NCBI GenBank assembly: GCA_904419835.1
Contig: CAJFTA010000002.1
Location: forward strand, 5,204 to 69,203
Direction of reading: 5' to 3'
Source: an uncultured Pseudoflavonifractor sp.
Lineage (GTDB): Bacteria > Bacillota > Clostridia > Oscillospirales > Oscillospiraceae
Length of the DNA: 64,000 nucleotides
The translations under genes and the position numbers were made by a program. This document shows positions 52,051-60,429 of this stretch, piece after piece. A model generated the notes under the pieces. The model worked only from the letters and a program-made list of their open reading frames with translations. It was not told the DNA's origin and made no database searches. The stretch's first letter is position 1. Every line of letters begins with the position of its first letter.

Positions 52051-53538
52051 ATGGAACAAAAGAAACAGTTCAGCTGGGGCGGCATTGAGCCGCTGTGCGT
52101 GGCGCGGCGGGTGCTGCGCCAGCTCCCGGCCATTCTCGCCGGCGGGGTCATCGCCGTGCTGTGCGCGTGGATTGCCATGACCGGCCTCTACCACCCCTCC
52201 TATACCGCCAGCACCACCCTGGCCGTGTCGGTCAGGAGCAGCAGCTACTCCTCGGTGCTGTCCAACCTGAGCATGTCCGCCGAGATTGCGGAGACCTTTA
52301 CCACCCTCTTTGAGAGCAATGTGTTTGACAGCCTGGCCGCCGAGCTGATGGGGGAGGCCTCCCTGCCCGGGGAGCTGTCCGCCGTGGTGATCCCGGAGAC
52401 CAACCTGCTGGTGCTCACCGTGACGGCGGACCGGCCGGACACTGCCTTCCGCACCCTGAAGCTGGTGCTGGAGAACTACGACCAGGTGTCGGAGCAGATG
52501 TTCCAGAACGTCATCCTCAAGCAGCTGGACAGCCCCAAAGTGCCCACCGCCCCCTCCAACCCCCTGAACCGGAGCCGGACGGTGAAGCTGGCCGCCGTGG
52601 GCGGCGCGGGCGCGGTGCTGGCCCTGGTGCTGCTGCTCACACTGTGGGCGGACACGGTGCAGAACACGGAGGGCCTGCGGCGCAAGGTGGATGCCCGGCA
52701 GTTCGGCGTCATCTTCCATGAGAGCAAGAACAAGACCCTGCGGACCAAGCTCCGCCGGACCAATAAGGGGCTGCTCGTCACCATGCCGGTGGCCAGCTTC
52801 CGCTTTACCGAGACCATGTACAAGCTGGGCGTCAAGCTGGGCTACGCCGCCAAAAACAACGGCTACCAGGTCATTCTCATCACCAGCGTGGCGGAGAACG
52901 AGGGCAAGTCCACCGTGGCCGCCAACCTGGCCCTGACCCTGGCCCAGCAGGGGAAGCGGGTGCTGCTCATAGACGCCGACATGCACAAGGCGGCCCAGTA
53001 CAAGCTTCTGGGATACAATCCCCGGGTGGAGCTGGCCGACGTGCTCTCGGGCAAGGCGGAGTACCGGCCGGAGTACCTGGAAAAGCACGGGCTGTATGTC
53101 CTGCTGTCCAAGCAGGGGAGCCGGCAGGCGGCGGAGCAGATTGCCGCCGAGCGCATGGGGACCCTGCTGGAGCAGGCCCGGGCGGAGATGGACTTTGTGA
53201 TCATCGACTCCCCGCCCATCGCCCTGTTCTCCGACATGGAGTACCTGGCCGACCGGGCGGACGCCTCCCTGCTGGTGGTGCGGCAGGACTGCGTGCCCGC
53301 CCCCCGCATCAACGACGCCGCCGACCTGCTGCGGGGCTGCCGGAGCGAGCTGCTGGGGTGCATCCTGAACGACGTGCGCACCACCCCCTTCTTCAGCGAG
53401 TCCAGGCGGCACGGCTACGGGTACGGCTATGGCTATGGGTACGGTTACGGCTACGGCGGATATGGCGGCTACGGCCGCCGCCGGCACAGCCAGGACGGGG
53501 AACAGGAAAACCAGGAGACGGAGAACGGCAATGGATGA
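52051..53538 (+). CDS. Polysaccharide co-polymerase/tyrosine autokinase (CpsCD/Wzc-like), copy 1
   Basis: 495 residues: a Wzz-type chain-length domain between two membrane helices (about 28-48 and 187-207), then a BY-kinase domain with Walker A VAENEGKST (about 280-288), Walker A' LLIDADMH and Walker B VIIDSPP. From residue 455 the tail is a Gly-Tyr repeat (GYGYGYG) that should be the autophosphorylation cluster. GGAGGAG precedes the start. It overlaps copy 2 by 8 bp. Phosphorylation state, reset by the CpsB-type phosphatase, sets polymer length. Confidence 0.9.
   Translation: MEQKKQFSWGGIEPLCVARRVLRQLPAILAGGVIAVLCAWIAMTGLYHPSYTASTTLAVSVRSSSYSSVLSNLSMSAEIAETFTTLFESNVFDSLAAELMGEASLPGELSAVVIPETNLLVLTVTADRPDTAFRTLKLVLENYDQVSEQMFQNVILKQLDSPKVPTAPSNPLNRSRTVKLAAVGGAGAVLALVLLLTLWADTVQNTEGLRRKVDARQFGVIFHESKNKTLRTKLRRTNKGLLVTMPVASFRFTETMYKLGVKLGYAAKNNGYQVILITSVAENEGKSTVAANLALTLAQQGKRVLLIDADMHKAAQYKLLGYNPRVELADVLSGKAEYRPEYLEKHGLYVLLSKQGSRQAAEQIAAERMGTLLEQARAEMDFVIIDSPPIALFSDMEYLADRADASLLVVRQDCVPAPRINDAADLLRGCRSELLGCILNDVRTTPFFSESRRHGYGYGYGYGYGYGYGGYGGYGRRRHSQDGEQENQETENGNG
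53413..53475 (+). repeat. GGNTAY hexanucleotide repeat coding a Gly-Tyr tail
   Basis: Repeated Gly-Tyr codon pairs at the end of kinase copy 1; in frame and liable to slippage. Confidence 0.85.
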
Positions 53539-55015
53539 ACACAAGACAAAACAGCATACGGAGGCTCCCGAGCCCATTGACCTGACCGCACTGCTGGGGG
53601 AGCTCTGGCGGATTTTCACCCGCATGTTCTGGGTGCCGCTGGTGCTGGCGGTGCTGGCCGGCGGGCTGCTGTGGCTGCGCAGCTGGCGCAGCTACACGCC
53701 CATGTACCGCTCCGAGGCCACCTTTACCGTGCAGCTGCTGAGCAACCAGTATGATATCACCGGCGTGGACAGCTATTACGACAAGGCCGCCGCCGAGCAG
53801 CTGGCCAACACCTTTCCCTATCTGCTCTCCTCCGACCTGATGCAGCAGCTCCTCCAGCGGGAGCTGGGGGTGACCTGGCTCAACGGCAGCATTACGGCTC
53901 AATCGGTGGCCAACACCAACCTGTTCTCCGTGCAGGTGAGCAGCACCAGCGCCCAGGACGCCTATGACATCCTCAACGGGGTCATCGCGGTGTATCCCCA
54001 GGTGGCCAACTATGTGGTCGGCAGCACGGAGCTGACCGTGCTGGTGCCGCCGGCGGTGGCCAGCCAGCCCTATAACGCCTTCCAGCCCGCCCGCACAGTG
54101 ATCAAGGGCGCGGTGCTGGGCTTCGGCGTGGGAGTGCTGCTCCTGCTGGCGCTGGCCATGGCCAGCAAGACCATCCGCACCCGGGAGGACATGAAGAAGT
54201 GGATGAACGTGCCCTGCCTGGGCACGCTGCCCACGGTATCCTTTAAGCGGCGCACGGGGGCGGCGGGGAATGCGGTGTCGATTCTCAACGAGAGAACGGG
54301 CAGCGCATTCCAGGAGAGCGTCCGCAGCCTGCGCATCCGCTTCCTGCGGGAGGCGGAGCGGCAGGGGAGCAAGGTGTTCCTGGTATCCAGCACCGTGCCC
54401 GGGGAGGGTAAGACCACCGTGGCGGTCAACCTGGCCCTCACCCTGGGACAGAACGGCGCCCGGGTCATCCTGGTGGACATGGACCTGCGCAAGCCCAGCG
54501 TCAAGAAGGCCCTGGGGCTGACCGCGCCCTCCGCCGGGGTGCCCGAGCTGCTCCGGAGCGGCGATGGCAGCCCGCAGAAGGCGCTGGTGGAGCTGGAGGG
54601 CACCCGGGTACGGGTGCTGGCCGGGGACAAGGCGGTGGACAATCCCAGGCGGCAGCTGGAGTCCCGCAGGCTGTCCGGGCTGATTAAGGCCCTGCGGGAG
54701 GAGGCGGACTACGTGGTCATCGACACGCCGCCCAACGGCCTGCTGGGCGACAGCACCGCCCTGGCGGGGCTGGCCGACGGGATTCTGTACGTGGTGCGGG
54801 CGGGCAAGGCCCAGGTGTCCCACATTATGGACAGCATCCAGCTGCTCTCCAGCAGCCGGACGCCCCTGATGGGCTGCGTGCTCAACGGCGTGAAGGAGAG
54901 CGGCGGCGGCTACGGGTACGGCTATGGATATGGCTACGGCAGCAGCTACCGCAGCTATGAGCGGCACAGCCGCAAGAGCGGCCGGGACGGCCAGCTGGAA
55001 GAAGAGAGAAAATAA
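53531..55015 (+). CDS. Polysaccharide co-polymerase/tyrosine autokinase, copy 2
   Basis: 494 residues with the same architecture as copy 1: Wzz-like domain between membrane helices (about 37-55 and 192-212), kinase domain with Walker A VPGEGKTT (about 289-296), Walker A' VILVDMDLR and Walker B VVIDTPP. Its tail from residue 460 is also Gly-Tyr rich. Sequence identity to copy 1 looks moderate, so the duplication is old or the two copies differ in role. The start at 53531 lies inside copy 1, giving tight coupling. A strong terminator follows. Confidence 0.9.
   Translation: MDEHKTKQHTEAPEPIDLTALLGELWRIFTRMFWVPLVLAVLAGGLLWLRSWRSYTPMYRSEATFTVQLLSNQYDITGVDSYYDKAAAEQLANTFPYLLSSDLMQQLLQRELGVTWLNGSITAQSVANTNLFSVQVSSTSAQDAYDILNGVIAVYPQVANYVVGSTELTVLVPPAVASQPYNAFQPARTVIKGAVLGFGVGVLLLLALAMASKTIRTREDMKKWMNVPCLGTLPTVSFKRRTGAAGNAVSILNERTGSAFQESVRSLRIRFLREAERQGSKVFLVSSTVPGEGKTTVAVNLALTLGQNGARVILVDMDLRKPSVKKALGLTAPSAGVPELLRSGDGSPQKALVELEGTRVRVLAGDKAVDNPRRQLESRRLSGLIKALREEADYVVIDTPPNGLLGDSTALAGLADGILYVVRAGKAQVSHIMDSIQLLSSSRTPLMGCVLNGVKESGGGYGYGYGYGYGSSYRSYERHSRKSGRDGQLEEERK
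54908..54940 (+). repeat. Second Gly-Tyr coding repeat
   Basis: Same GGNTAY pattern at the end of kinase copy 2. Confidence 0.8.
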
Positions 55016-55018
55016 ACA

Positions 55019-55059
55019 AAATTTCCCTTGGAGCGCAAGCCGCTCCAAGGGAAATTTTT
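55019..55059 (+). terminator. Terminator of the polysaccharide locus
   Basis: A perfect 17-bp stem (55019-55035 with 55041-55057), 5-base loop, T-run to 55059. Confidence 0.93.
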
Positions 55060-55104
55060 ATTTCGAATGTTTCTCGGCTTTCCAGTTTCTATTAACTTAT
55101 GTTA

Positions 55105-55131
55105 TTGATTTAAATTTAGAAAAAGTATAAA
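55105..55131 (+). promoter_or_regulatory. Possible promoter of the secreted stalk-domain protein
   Basis: TTGATT (55105-55110) and TATAAA (55126-55131) with a short 15-bp spacer; tentative. Confidence 0.4.
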
Positions 55132-55195
55132 ATACAGGAAATTATGTCCTGCGGAACAGCTCACGCCGCAGGATATGGGAATGGGAGGTATTTTT

Positions 55196-56407
55196 ATGAG
55201 GAAAAAATTTCTATCCATGTTTCTGGCCATGGCTCTGGCCCTGGGGCTGTCCGTCCCTGCCTTGGCGGATGCCATGGGTGAAACCCGGGTGGGCTTCCGC
55301 TTCGGCGAAACCTTTTATTCTTATGACGTCCCTGCCAGCGGCGCCGGCTGGAGCTATGACGGTAACTATACCATGACCTTCAACGGGCTTAACATCGCAA
55401 CCCCTGACAATCCCTATGGCGACAGCGGCTATTTCCAGCTGTGTAATCTGGACAAGTCCTTCACCCTTGTGCTGACCAGCGGCACGAGCAACAGCGTCAA
55501 TACCATGGATTCCATCTATAAGATGGGCAAGACCCTGGAGGACCAGCCCACGGTGACCATCCAGGGCGGGGGTAGTCTCTCCTGCCATCAGCTCACGCTG
55601 GGCGACCTGGCGCTGACCGACGCCGCCATCACCTCAACCTATTTCTCCTGCTTCAAGCTGACCCTCACCGGCGGCTCTATCACCACCACCGGCCTGACTG
55701 TAAACGACAGCTATACCCTGAACAGCGGCAGCATCCTGGTGGAGCGGGATGAGCCCGCCTTTGAGGGATTCCGGGTGTATATGGACGATACGGCTGCGGC
55801 CAGCTCCCTTGTCTCCCAGTTTAAGGATCAGTACGGTAAGCCCCTCCAGCTCAAGCAGGAGACCTTTGACTGGGGTACTCTGACCAGCATCTATGACAGC
55901 GCCGGCGAATACGTGACCTATGCCGTCTGGACCGGCGGCGGCGTCACTCCCCCCACCCCCGCCAAGACCGCCTATGCCTCCACCCAGTCGGTGAAGGTGG
56001 ACGGCGTGGCCGTGGAGTTCCAGATGTATGCCCTCAAGGACGAGAAGGGCAACGACACCAACTATGTGAAGGTGCGCGACGTGGCGTACGCCCTCAACGG
56101 CACCGCCGCCCAGTTCAACGTGGGCTGGGACGGCGCGGTAAATCTGGTCACCGGTCAGGCCTACACTCCCAATGGCTCTGAGATGTCCACCCCCTTCAGT
56201 GGCAACCGGAGCTATCAGGACTCCGCTGCCGCCACCAATGTGAACGGCTCTGCCGCCGCGCTGGATGCCATCCTGCTCACCGACGATGCAGGCGGCGGGT
56301 ATACCTACTACAAGCTGCGGGATCTGGGCCAGGCTCTGGGCTTTAATGTGAGCTGGAGTGCGGAGCTGGGCGTCTATATCGAGACAGATAAGCCCTACGA
56401 GGGTTAA
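55196..56407 (+). CDS. Secreted protein with C-terminal stalk (copper-amine-oxidase N-like) domain
   Basis: 403 residues: signal peptide (1-26, ending ALADA), a beta-rich middle with many Thr/Ser, and a C-terminal domain (about 260-400) with YVKVRDVAYALNGT and YYKLRDLGQALGFNVSW, typical of the stalk domain found in secreted Firmicutes proteins. GGGAGGT precedes the ATG. Function unknown; a surface or extracellular role is likely. Single gene between two terminators. Confidence 0.8.
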   Translation: MRKKFLSMFLAMALALGLSVPALADAMGETRVGFRFGETFYSYDVPASGAGWSYDGNYTMTFNGLNIATPDNPYGDSGYFQLCNLDKSFTLVLTSGTSNSVNTMDSIYKMGKTLEDQPTVTIQGGGSLSCHQLTLGDLALTDAAITSTYFSCFKLTLTGGSITTTGLTVNDSYTLNSGSILVERDEPAFEGFRVYMDDTAAASSLVSQFKDQYGKPLQLKQETFDWGTLTSIYDSAGEYVTYAVWTGGGVTPPTPAKTAYASTQSVKVDGVAVEFQMYALKDEKGNDTNYVKVRDVAYALNGTAAQFNVGWDGAVNLVTGQAYTPNGSEMSTPFSGNRSYQDSAAATNVNGSAAALDAILLTDDAGGGYTYYKLRDLGQALGFNVSWSAELGVYIETDKPYEG

Positions 56408-56418
56408 ACAGCAGAAAA

Positions 56419-56456
56419 AACGCCGCCCCGGCGCCATATGGCGCCGGGGCGGCGTT
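56419..56456. terminator. Bidirectional terminator between the stalk-domain gene and htpG
   Basis: A perfect 17-bp GC stem (56419-56435 with 56440-56456), ATAT loop, with an A-run on the left that gives the minus-strand htpG transcript a T-run. Confidence 0.9.
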
Positions 56457-56467
56457 CTGCTTTTCGG

Positions 56468-58381
56468 TTACTTCATCAGGCTGCACACCAGCTCGGTGTA
56501 GGCGGCCGGGTCCTCCAGAGGCAGGCCGGCGATGAGCAGGGCCTGGTCGTAGAGCAGCTCGGCGTACTTCTTGGCCTTCTCCGGGTCGGCGTCCACCGCC
56601 TCCCGCAGGGCGGCGAAGGCCCCCGAGTCGGGGTTGAGCTCCAGCACCCGCTGGGCCTTCATGCCCTGGGCGCGCTCCGGGTCCATGCGGGAGAAGTACT
56701 TCTCCATCTCAATGGTCACCGGGCCGTCGGCGGTGAGGCACACGGCGCCCGACTTCAGAATTTTGGACACCCGGGCCTCCTTGATCTTGTCGCCCAGAGT
56801 CTCCTTCACGAAGGTGAGCACATCCTTGCTCTCCTCCGCCTTCTTCTCGGCGGCGGCCTTCTCCTCGTCGGTCTGAGGCAGGGCGTCCTCGTCGGTCACG
56901 GGCTTGAAGGACTTCTCGTCCCAGGCGCCCAGACCGTTCATGATGAACTCATCGGGCTCCTCGGTCAGGTAGAGAATCTCATAGCCCTTGTCCAGAATCC
57001 GCTCGGCCTGGGGCAGACGGGCAATCTGGTCCACGCTCTCGCCGCAGGCGTAGTAGATATACTCCTGGTCCTCAGCCATCCGCTGGCGGTACTCAGCCAG
57101 GGTGGTCAGCTTGCCGTCCTTGGAGGAGTGGAACAGGAGCAGGTCCTTGAGCATGTCCTTGTGGATGCCGTAGTCTTCCAGCATGCCGTACTTGATCTGA
57201 CGGCCAAAGGCGGACCAGAAGGTCTCGTACTTGGCGCGGTCGTCCTTCTGGAGCTTGAGCAGCTCGGCCTTGATCTTCTTCTCCAGGTTGTTGGCGATGA
57301 TCTTCAGCACCTGGGTGTGCTGGAGCACCTCACGGGAGATGTTGAGGGAGAAATCGGCGGAGTCCACCACGCCGCGGACAAAGCGGAAGTGGTCGGGCAG
57401 CAGGTCGGCGCACTTGTCCATGATGAGCACGCCGGAGGAGTAGAGCTGAAGGCCCTTCTCGTACTCACGGGTGTAGAAGTCGTAGGGGGCGTGGCCGGGG
57501 ATGTAGAGCATGGCCTTGTACTCCACCTGGCCCTCAGCGTGGACATGGACCACGGACAGGGGGTCCTCCCAGTCGCCGTAGTGCTCCTTGTAGAAGGCGT
57601 TGTACTCCTCGGCGGTCACCTCGCTCTTGGGCCGCTGCCACAGGGGCACCATGGAGTTGAGGGTCTCCCACTCGTCGTAGTCCTCCCACTCGGGCTTGTA
57701 GTCCTCGCCGGCGTCGGCGGGGCGCTCCTTCTGGCGGGACTTGTGCATGAGCATCTGAATGGGATAGTGGATGTAGTCGGAGTACTTCTTCACCAGGTCG
57801 TCCAGGCGGTACTGCTCCAGATACTGGCCGTACTTCTCCTCGTCGGTGTCCGCCTTGATGTGGAGCACAATGTCGGTGCCCACGCCGGCCTTCTCCGCCG
57901 GCTCGATGGTGTATCCCTCGGCGCCCTCGCTCTCCCAGCGCCAGGCCTGGTCGGATCCGTAGGCCTTGCTGGTGACGGTGACCTTGTCGGCCACCATGAA
58001 GGCGGAGTAGAAGCCGACGCCGAACTGGCCGATGATATCCACGTCGGCCTTCTTGTCCTGGTCCATGTTCTGCTTGAACTGGAGGGAGCCGCTGCGGGCG
58101 ATGGTGCCCAGGTTCTCCTCCAGCTCCTCCCTGGTCATGCCGATGCCGTTGTCGCTGATGGTCAGAGTGCGGGCAATCTGGTCGGGGGTGAGGACAATCT
58201 TGAGGTCGGACCGGTTCAGACCCACCTGGTCGTCGGTGAGGGCCTTGTAGGCCAGCTTGTCAATGGCGTCGCTGGCGTTGGAGATGATCTCCCGGAGGAA
58301 AATCTCCTTGTGGGTGTAGATCGAGTTGATCATCAGGTCCAGCAGGCGCTTGGATTCCGCCTGAAACTGCTTCTTTTCCAT
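56468..58381 (-). CDS. htpG: Hsp90-family chaperone HtpG
   Basis: ATP-dependent cytoplasmic chaperone of about 637 residues, the normal bacterial length. The N-terminal ATPase shows FLREIISNASDAIDKL (about 31-46), DNGIGM and the GQFGVGFYSAFM lid-loop block. The start is the ATG at 58381 because GGAGG lies about 8 bp before it; an ATG 15 bp upstream would overlap that site. Expression is under a CIRCE element and a sigma-A promoter, so HrcA heat-shock control is expected. Confidence 0.97.
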   Translation of the reverse strand: MEKKQFQAESKRLLDLMINSIYTHKEIFLREIISNASDAIDKLAYKALTDDQVGLNRSDLKIVLTPDQIARTLTISDNGIGMTREELEENLGTIARSGSLQFKQNMDQDKKADVDIIGQFGVGFYSAFMVADKVTVTSKAYGSDQAWRWESEGAEGYTIEPAEKAGVGTDIVLHIKADTDEEKYGQYLEQYRLDDLVKKYSDYIHYPIQMLMHKSRQKERPADAGEDYKPEWEDYDEWETLNSMVPLWQRPKSEVTAEEYNAFYKEHYGDWEDPLSVVHVHAEGQVEYKAMLYIPGHAPYDFYTREYEKGLQLYSSGVLIMDKCADLLPDHFRFVRGVVDSADFSLNISREVLQHTQVLKIIANNLEKKIKAELLKLQKDDRAKYETFWSAFGRQIKYGMLEDYGIHKDMLKDLLLFHSSKDGKLTTLAEYRQRMAEDQEYIYYACGESVDQIARLPQAERILDKGYEILYLTEEPDEFIMNGLGAWDEKSFKPVTDEDALPQTDEEKAAAEKKAEESKDVLTFVKETLGDKIKEARVSKILKSGAVCLTADGPVTIEMEKYFSRMDPERAQGMKAQRVLELNPDSGAFAALREAVDADPEKAKKYAELLYDQALLIAGLPLEDPAAYTELVCSLMK

Positions 58382-58420
58382 GATATCTGCCTCCATATAT
58401 GAAAAAGTCTTATCAACAAC

Positions 58421-58459
58421 ATAGCGTTAGCACTCGATAGTTCTGAGTGCTAACGCTAT
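58421..58459 (-). promoter_or_regulatory. CIRCE operator (HrcA binding site) of htpG
   Basis: TTAGCACTC (58427-58435), 9-bp spacer, GAGTGCTAA (58445-58453), a perfect CIRCE. The palindrome extends 6 bp further on each side, 15 bp per arm. It lies just downstream of the -10 box. Confidence 0.97.
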
Positions 58460-58486
58460 CATAATCCTTCGCGTGATAATTTTCAA
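58458..58486 (-). promoter_or_regulatory. htpG promoter
   Basis: Minus strand: TTGAAA (58486-58481), 17-bp spacer, TATGAT (58463-58458), directly abutting the CIRCE palindrome. Confidence 0.9.
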
Positions 58487-58503
58487 GGGGGTTCAAAGAA
58501 AAT

Positions 58504-58974
58504 TTACAATTTATCCCCGGCCTCGGTTGTATGGGCGTAAATCCGCATCCAGCCGTCCGAGCCGTCCGTATCGCGGGCCAGACCCAGGAAGCGCCAGCCA
58601 TACCGCTCATAAAAGGAGGTGTGTTCGGTCACAAGGTAGAGGGTGTCGATTCCAAACCGGCCCATGTCGGAGCACACCCATTGCAGCAGCTCCCCCGCGA
58701 TGCCCCTGCGGCGGTAAGCCTCCTCCACATACAGCGCGCAGACGTTGGGGGCCAGGTCCTTTCGGCTGTGAAAATCGTTTTCAATGACGCCAAGCCCGCC
58801 GACCATCTGCCCGTCCTCCATGGCGGCGTACCACTGGGGGACTGCCGCCCCGCCCTTACGGCATTCCTTCATGCTCTCCAGATAGGACGCCGCGGGGATA
58901 CCCCATTTCTCATGGAACCATTCCGCCGCCATCCCGAATAGCTCGCTGTGGGCTCTCAGATTCAGAATTTCCAT
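58504..58974 (-). CDS. GNAT-family N-acetyltransferase
   Basis: 156 residues in the acetyl-CoA-dependent GNAT fold; the CoA-binding loop is RRRGIAGELLQW (about 89-100), followed by LVTEHTSFYERYGW. The ATG at 58974 was chosen; a GTG at 59013 in the same frame overlaps the upstream gene's stop and is possible. The substrate is unknown. It follows the DUF815 ATPase gene closely and is probably co-transcribed with it. Confidence 0.85.
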   Translation of the reverse strand: MEILNLRAHSELFGMAAEWFHEKWGIPAASYLESMKECRKGGAAVPQWYAAMEDGQMVGGLGVIENDFHSRKDLAPNVCALYVEEAYRRRGIAGELLQWVCSDMGRFGIDTLYLVTEHTSFYERYGWRFLGLARDTDGSDGWMRIYAHTTEAGDKL

Positions 58975-59009
58975 TTCACGGTACGCTCCTTTTCCAACCC
59001 CGGCGCCGG

Positions 59010-60209
59010 TCACATGCTGAGGCTGGCGATAAACTGCCGGGCGGTGCGGGGCGTCCGGCCCGGATGGTGCATCTCGAACTTCACCGCCTCGGCCCGCAGG
59101 GCGTCCCGGTCCATGGTGACGCCGTACAGGCCGGCCATCCGCTCCACCATGTCCAGAAACTCCGCCTTGTTTACCGCCAGATAGGGGATGCGCAGGCCGA
59201 ACCGCTCGGACAGGGAGGTCTTTTCCGCGATGGTCTCGGTGCGGTCCACCTCGTCCCCCGCACGGTCGGAGAAGGTCTGCCGCACCAGGTGGCGGCGGTT
59301 GGAGGTGGCGTACACCGCCACGTTGGCCGGCCGCCGCTCCAGGCCGCCCTCCAGGATGGTCTTGAGGACGGAGTAGGTTTTGTCGTCCTGGTCAAAGGCC
59401 AGGTCGTCGATGAAGAGGATGAACTTGTGCCGCCGCCCGGCCAGGGAGGGGATCAGGTCGTGGAGCTCACCCAGCTCCTCCTTCCGCACCTCAATGAGCC
59501 GCAGGTCCTCAAAGCCGGGCACTGTGAGCAGGGACTTGACGGTCACCGACTTGCCGGTGCCCGGATCGCCGTAGAGCAGCACGTTGTTGACCAGGTTGCC
59601 CTCCATCATGGCCCGGGTGTTGGCGATGACCTGCTCCCGCTGGCGCTCGTAGCCGATGAGTTCCTCCCCGCCGGTGCAGTCCGGGTCGGCCACCGGGCGC
59701 AGAGCGCCGTCCTCCCACAGGAAGGCCCGGTTGCGGGCGAAGAGTCCCGCGCCGCTGCTGCGGTAGAACGCGGTGAGGGAGGCGAAGTCAAAGGGCGCGC
59801 CGCCGCTCCAGCGGGGCAGCTTGGCGGGGACTGTGGCCGCCTCGGGTGGCAGAAGGGCGGCAATCCGGCTGAGCATCACTCCGCCGCTCAGGCATGAGAG
59901 CTGACAGAGCACCTCCACGTCCCGCTCCGCCGCGGCAGAGAGCGCCCTGTCCTCTCCGCCCCGCTCCACCAGGCGTGGATAGGGCCCGTCCTCATAGCGG
60001 AGCTTGTCCCGGAGCCAGCCGCCCAGGGTCTCGTATCCCTCCTGCCGCAGGCGGTAGAACACGCCGGCGTACCGCTCCAGGGCCTCGCCGCCCCGGCCGC
60101 CGCCGATGGCGTCCAGCAGGGCGGACACCTCCCGCATCAGGGGCTCGTCCACAATATTCCGATAGGCGGATATTCCCAGCAGGGCATACCGCAGCGCTTC
60201 CAATGTCAT
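59010..60209 (-). CDS. DUF815-type AAA ATPase
   Basis: 399 residues. The N-terminal helical region is followed by an AAA-type ATPase with Walker A GDPGTGKS (about 214-221) and Walker B FILFIDDLAF. The region around EELIGYERQREQVIANTRAM and the late GLRIPYLAVNKAEFLDMV are typical of DUF815 proteins, widespread and uncharacterised ATPases. The start at 60209 has GGGAGGG upstream, excluding an 85-residue upstream extension. Function unknown. Confidence 0.85.
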   Translation of the reverse strand: MTLEALRYALLGISAYRNIVDEPLMREVSALLDAIGGGRGGEALERYAGVFYRLRQEGYETLGGWLRDKLRYEDGPYPRLVERGGEDRALSAAAERDVEVLCQLSCLSGGVMLSRIAALLPPEAATVPAKLPRWSGGAPFDFASLTAFYRSSGAGLFARNRAFLWEDGALRPVADPDCTGGEELIGYERQREQVIANTRAMMEGNLVNNVLLYGDPGTGKSVTVKSLLTVPGFEDLRLIEVRKEELGELHDLIPSLAGRRHKFILFIDDLAFDQDDKTYSVLKTILEGGLERRPANVAVYATSNRRHLVRQTFSDRAGDEVDRTETIAEKTSLSERFGLRIPYLAVNKAEFLDMVERMAGLYGVTMDRDALRAEAVKFEMHHPGRTPRTARQFIASLSM

Positions 60210-60325
60210 ATCTGGTCCCTCCCGGACGTGTGTTTTTTCCATTTTATGCGCGCCGCCGCCGGTTGTCAATGGCCTGTCCGCAGAAGAGGAAAGAGACGAA
60301 AATTGTAAAAAATTCCACACAAAGA

Positions 60326-60354
60326 TTGACAAATAATTATCAAAGAGATATACT
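60326..60354 (+). promoter_or_regulatory. Promoter of the glycerol dehydrogenase gene
   Basis: TTGACA (60326-60331), 17-bp spacer, TATACT (60349-60354). It lies 76 bp before the start codon. Confidence 0.85.
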
Positions 60355-60429
60355 CTTTTCGGCTCCCGGCTGCGGACAGAGCAGAGGGAGCACCATAAAA
60401 TATCAAATGAAAAGCAGGAGAGCTGACAT

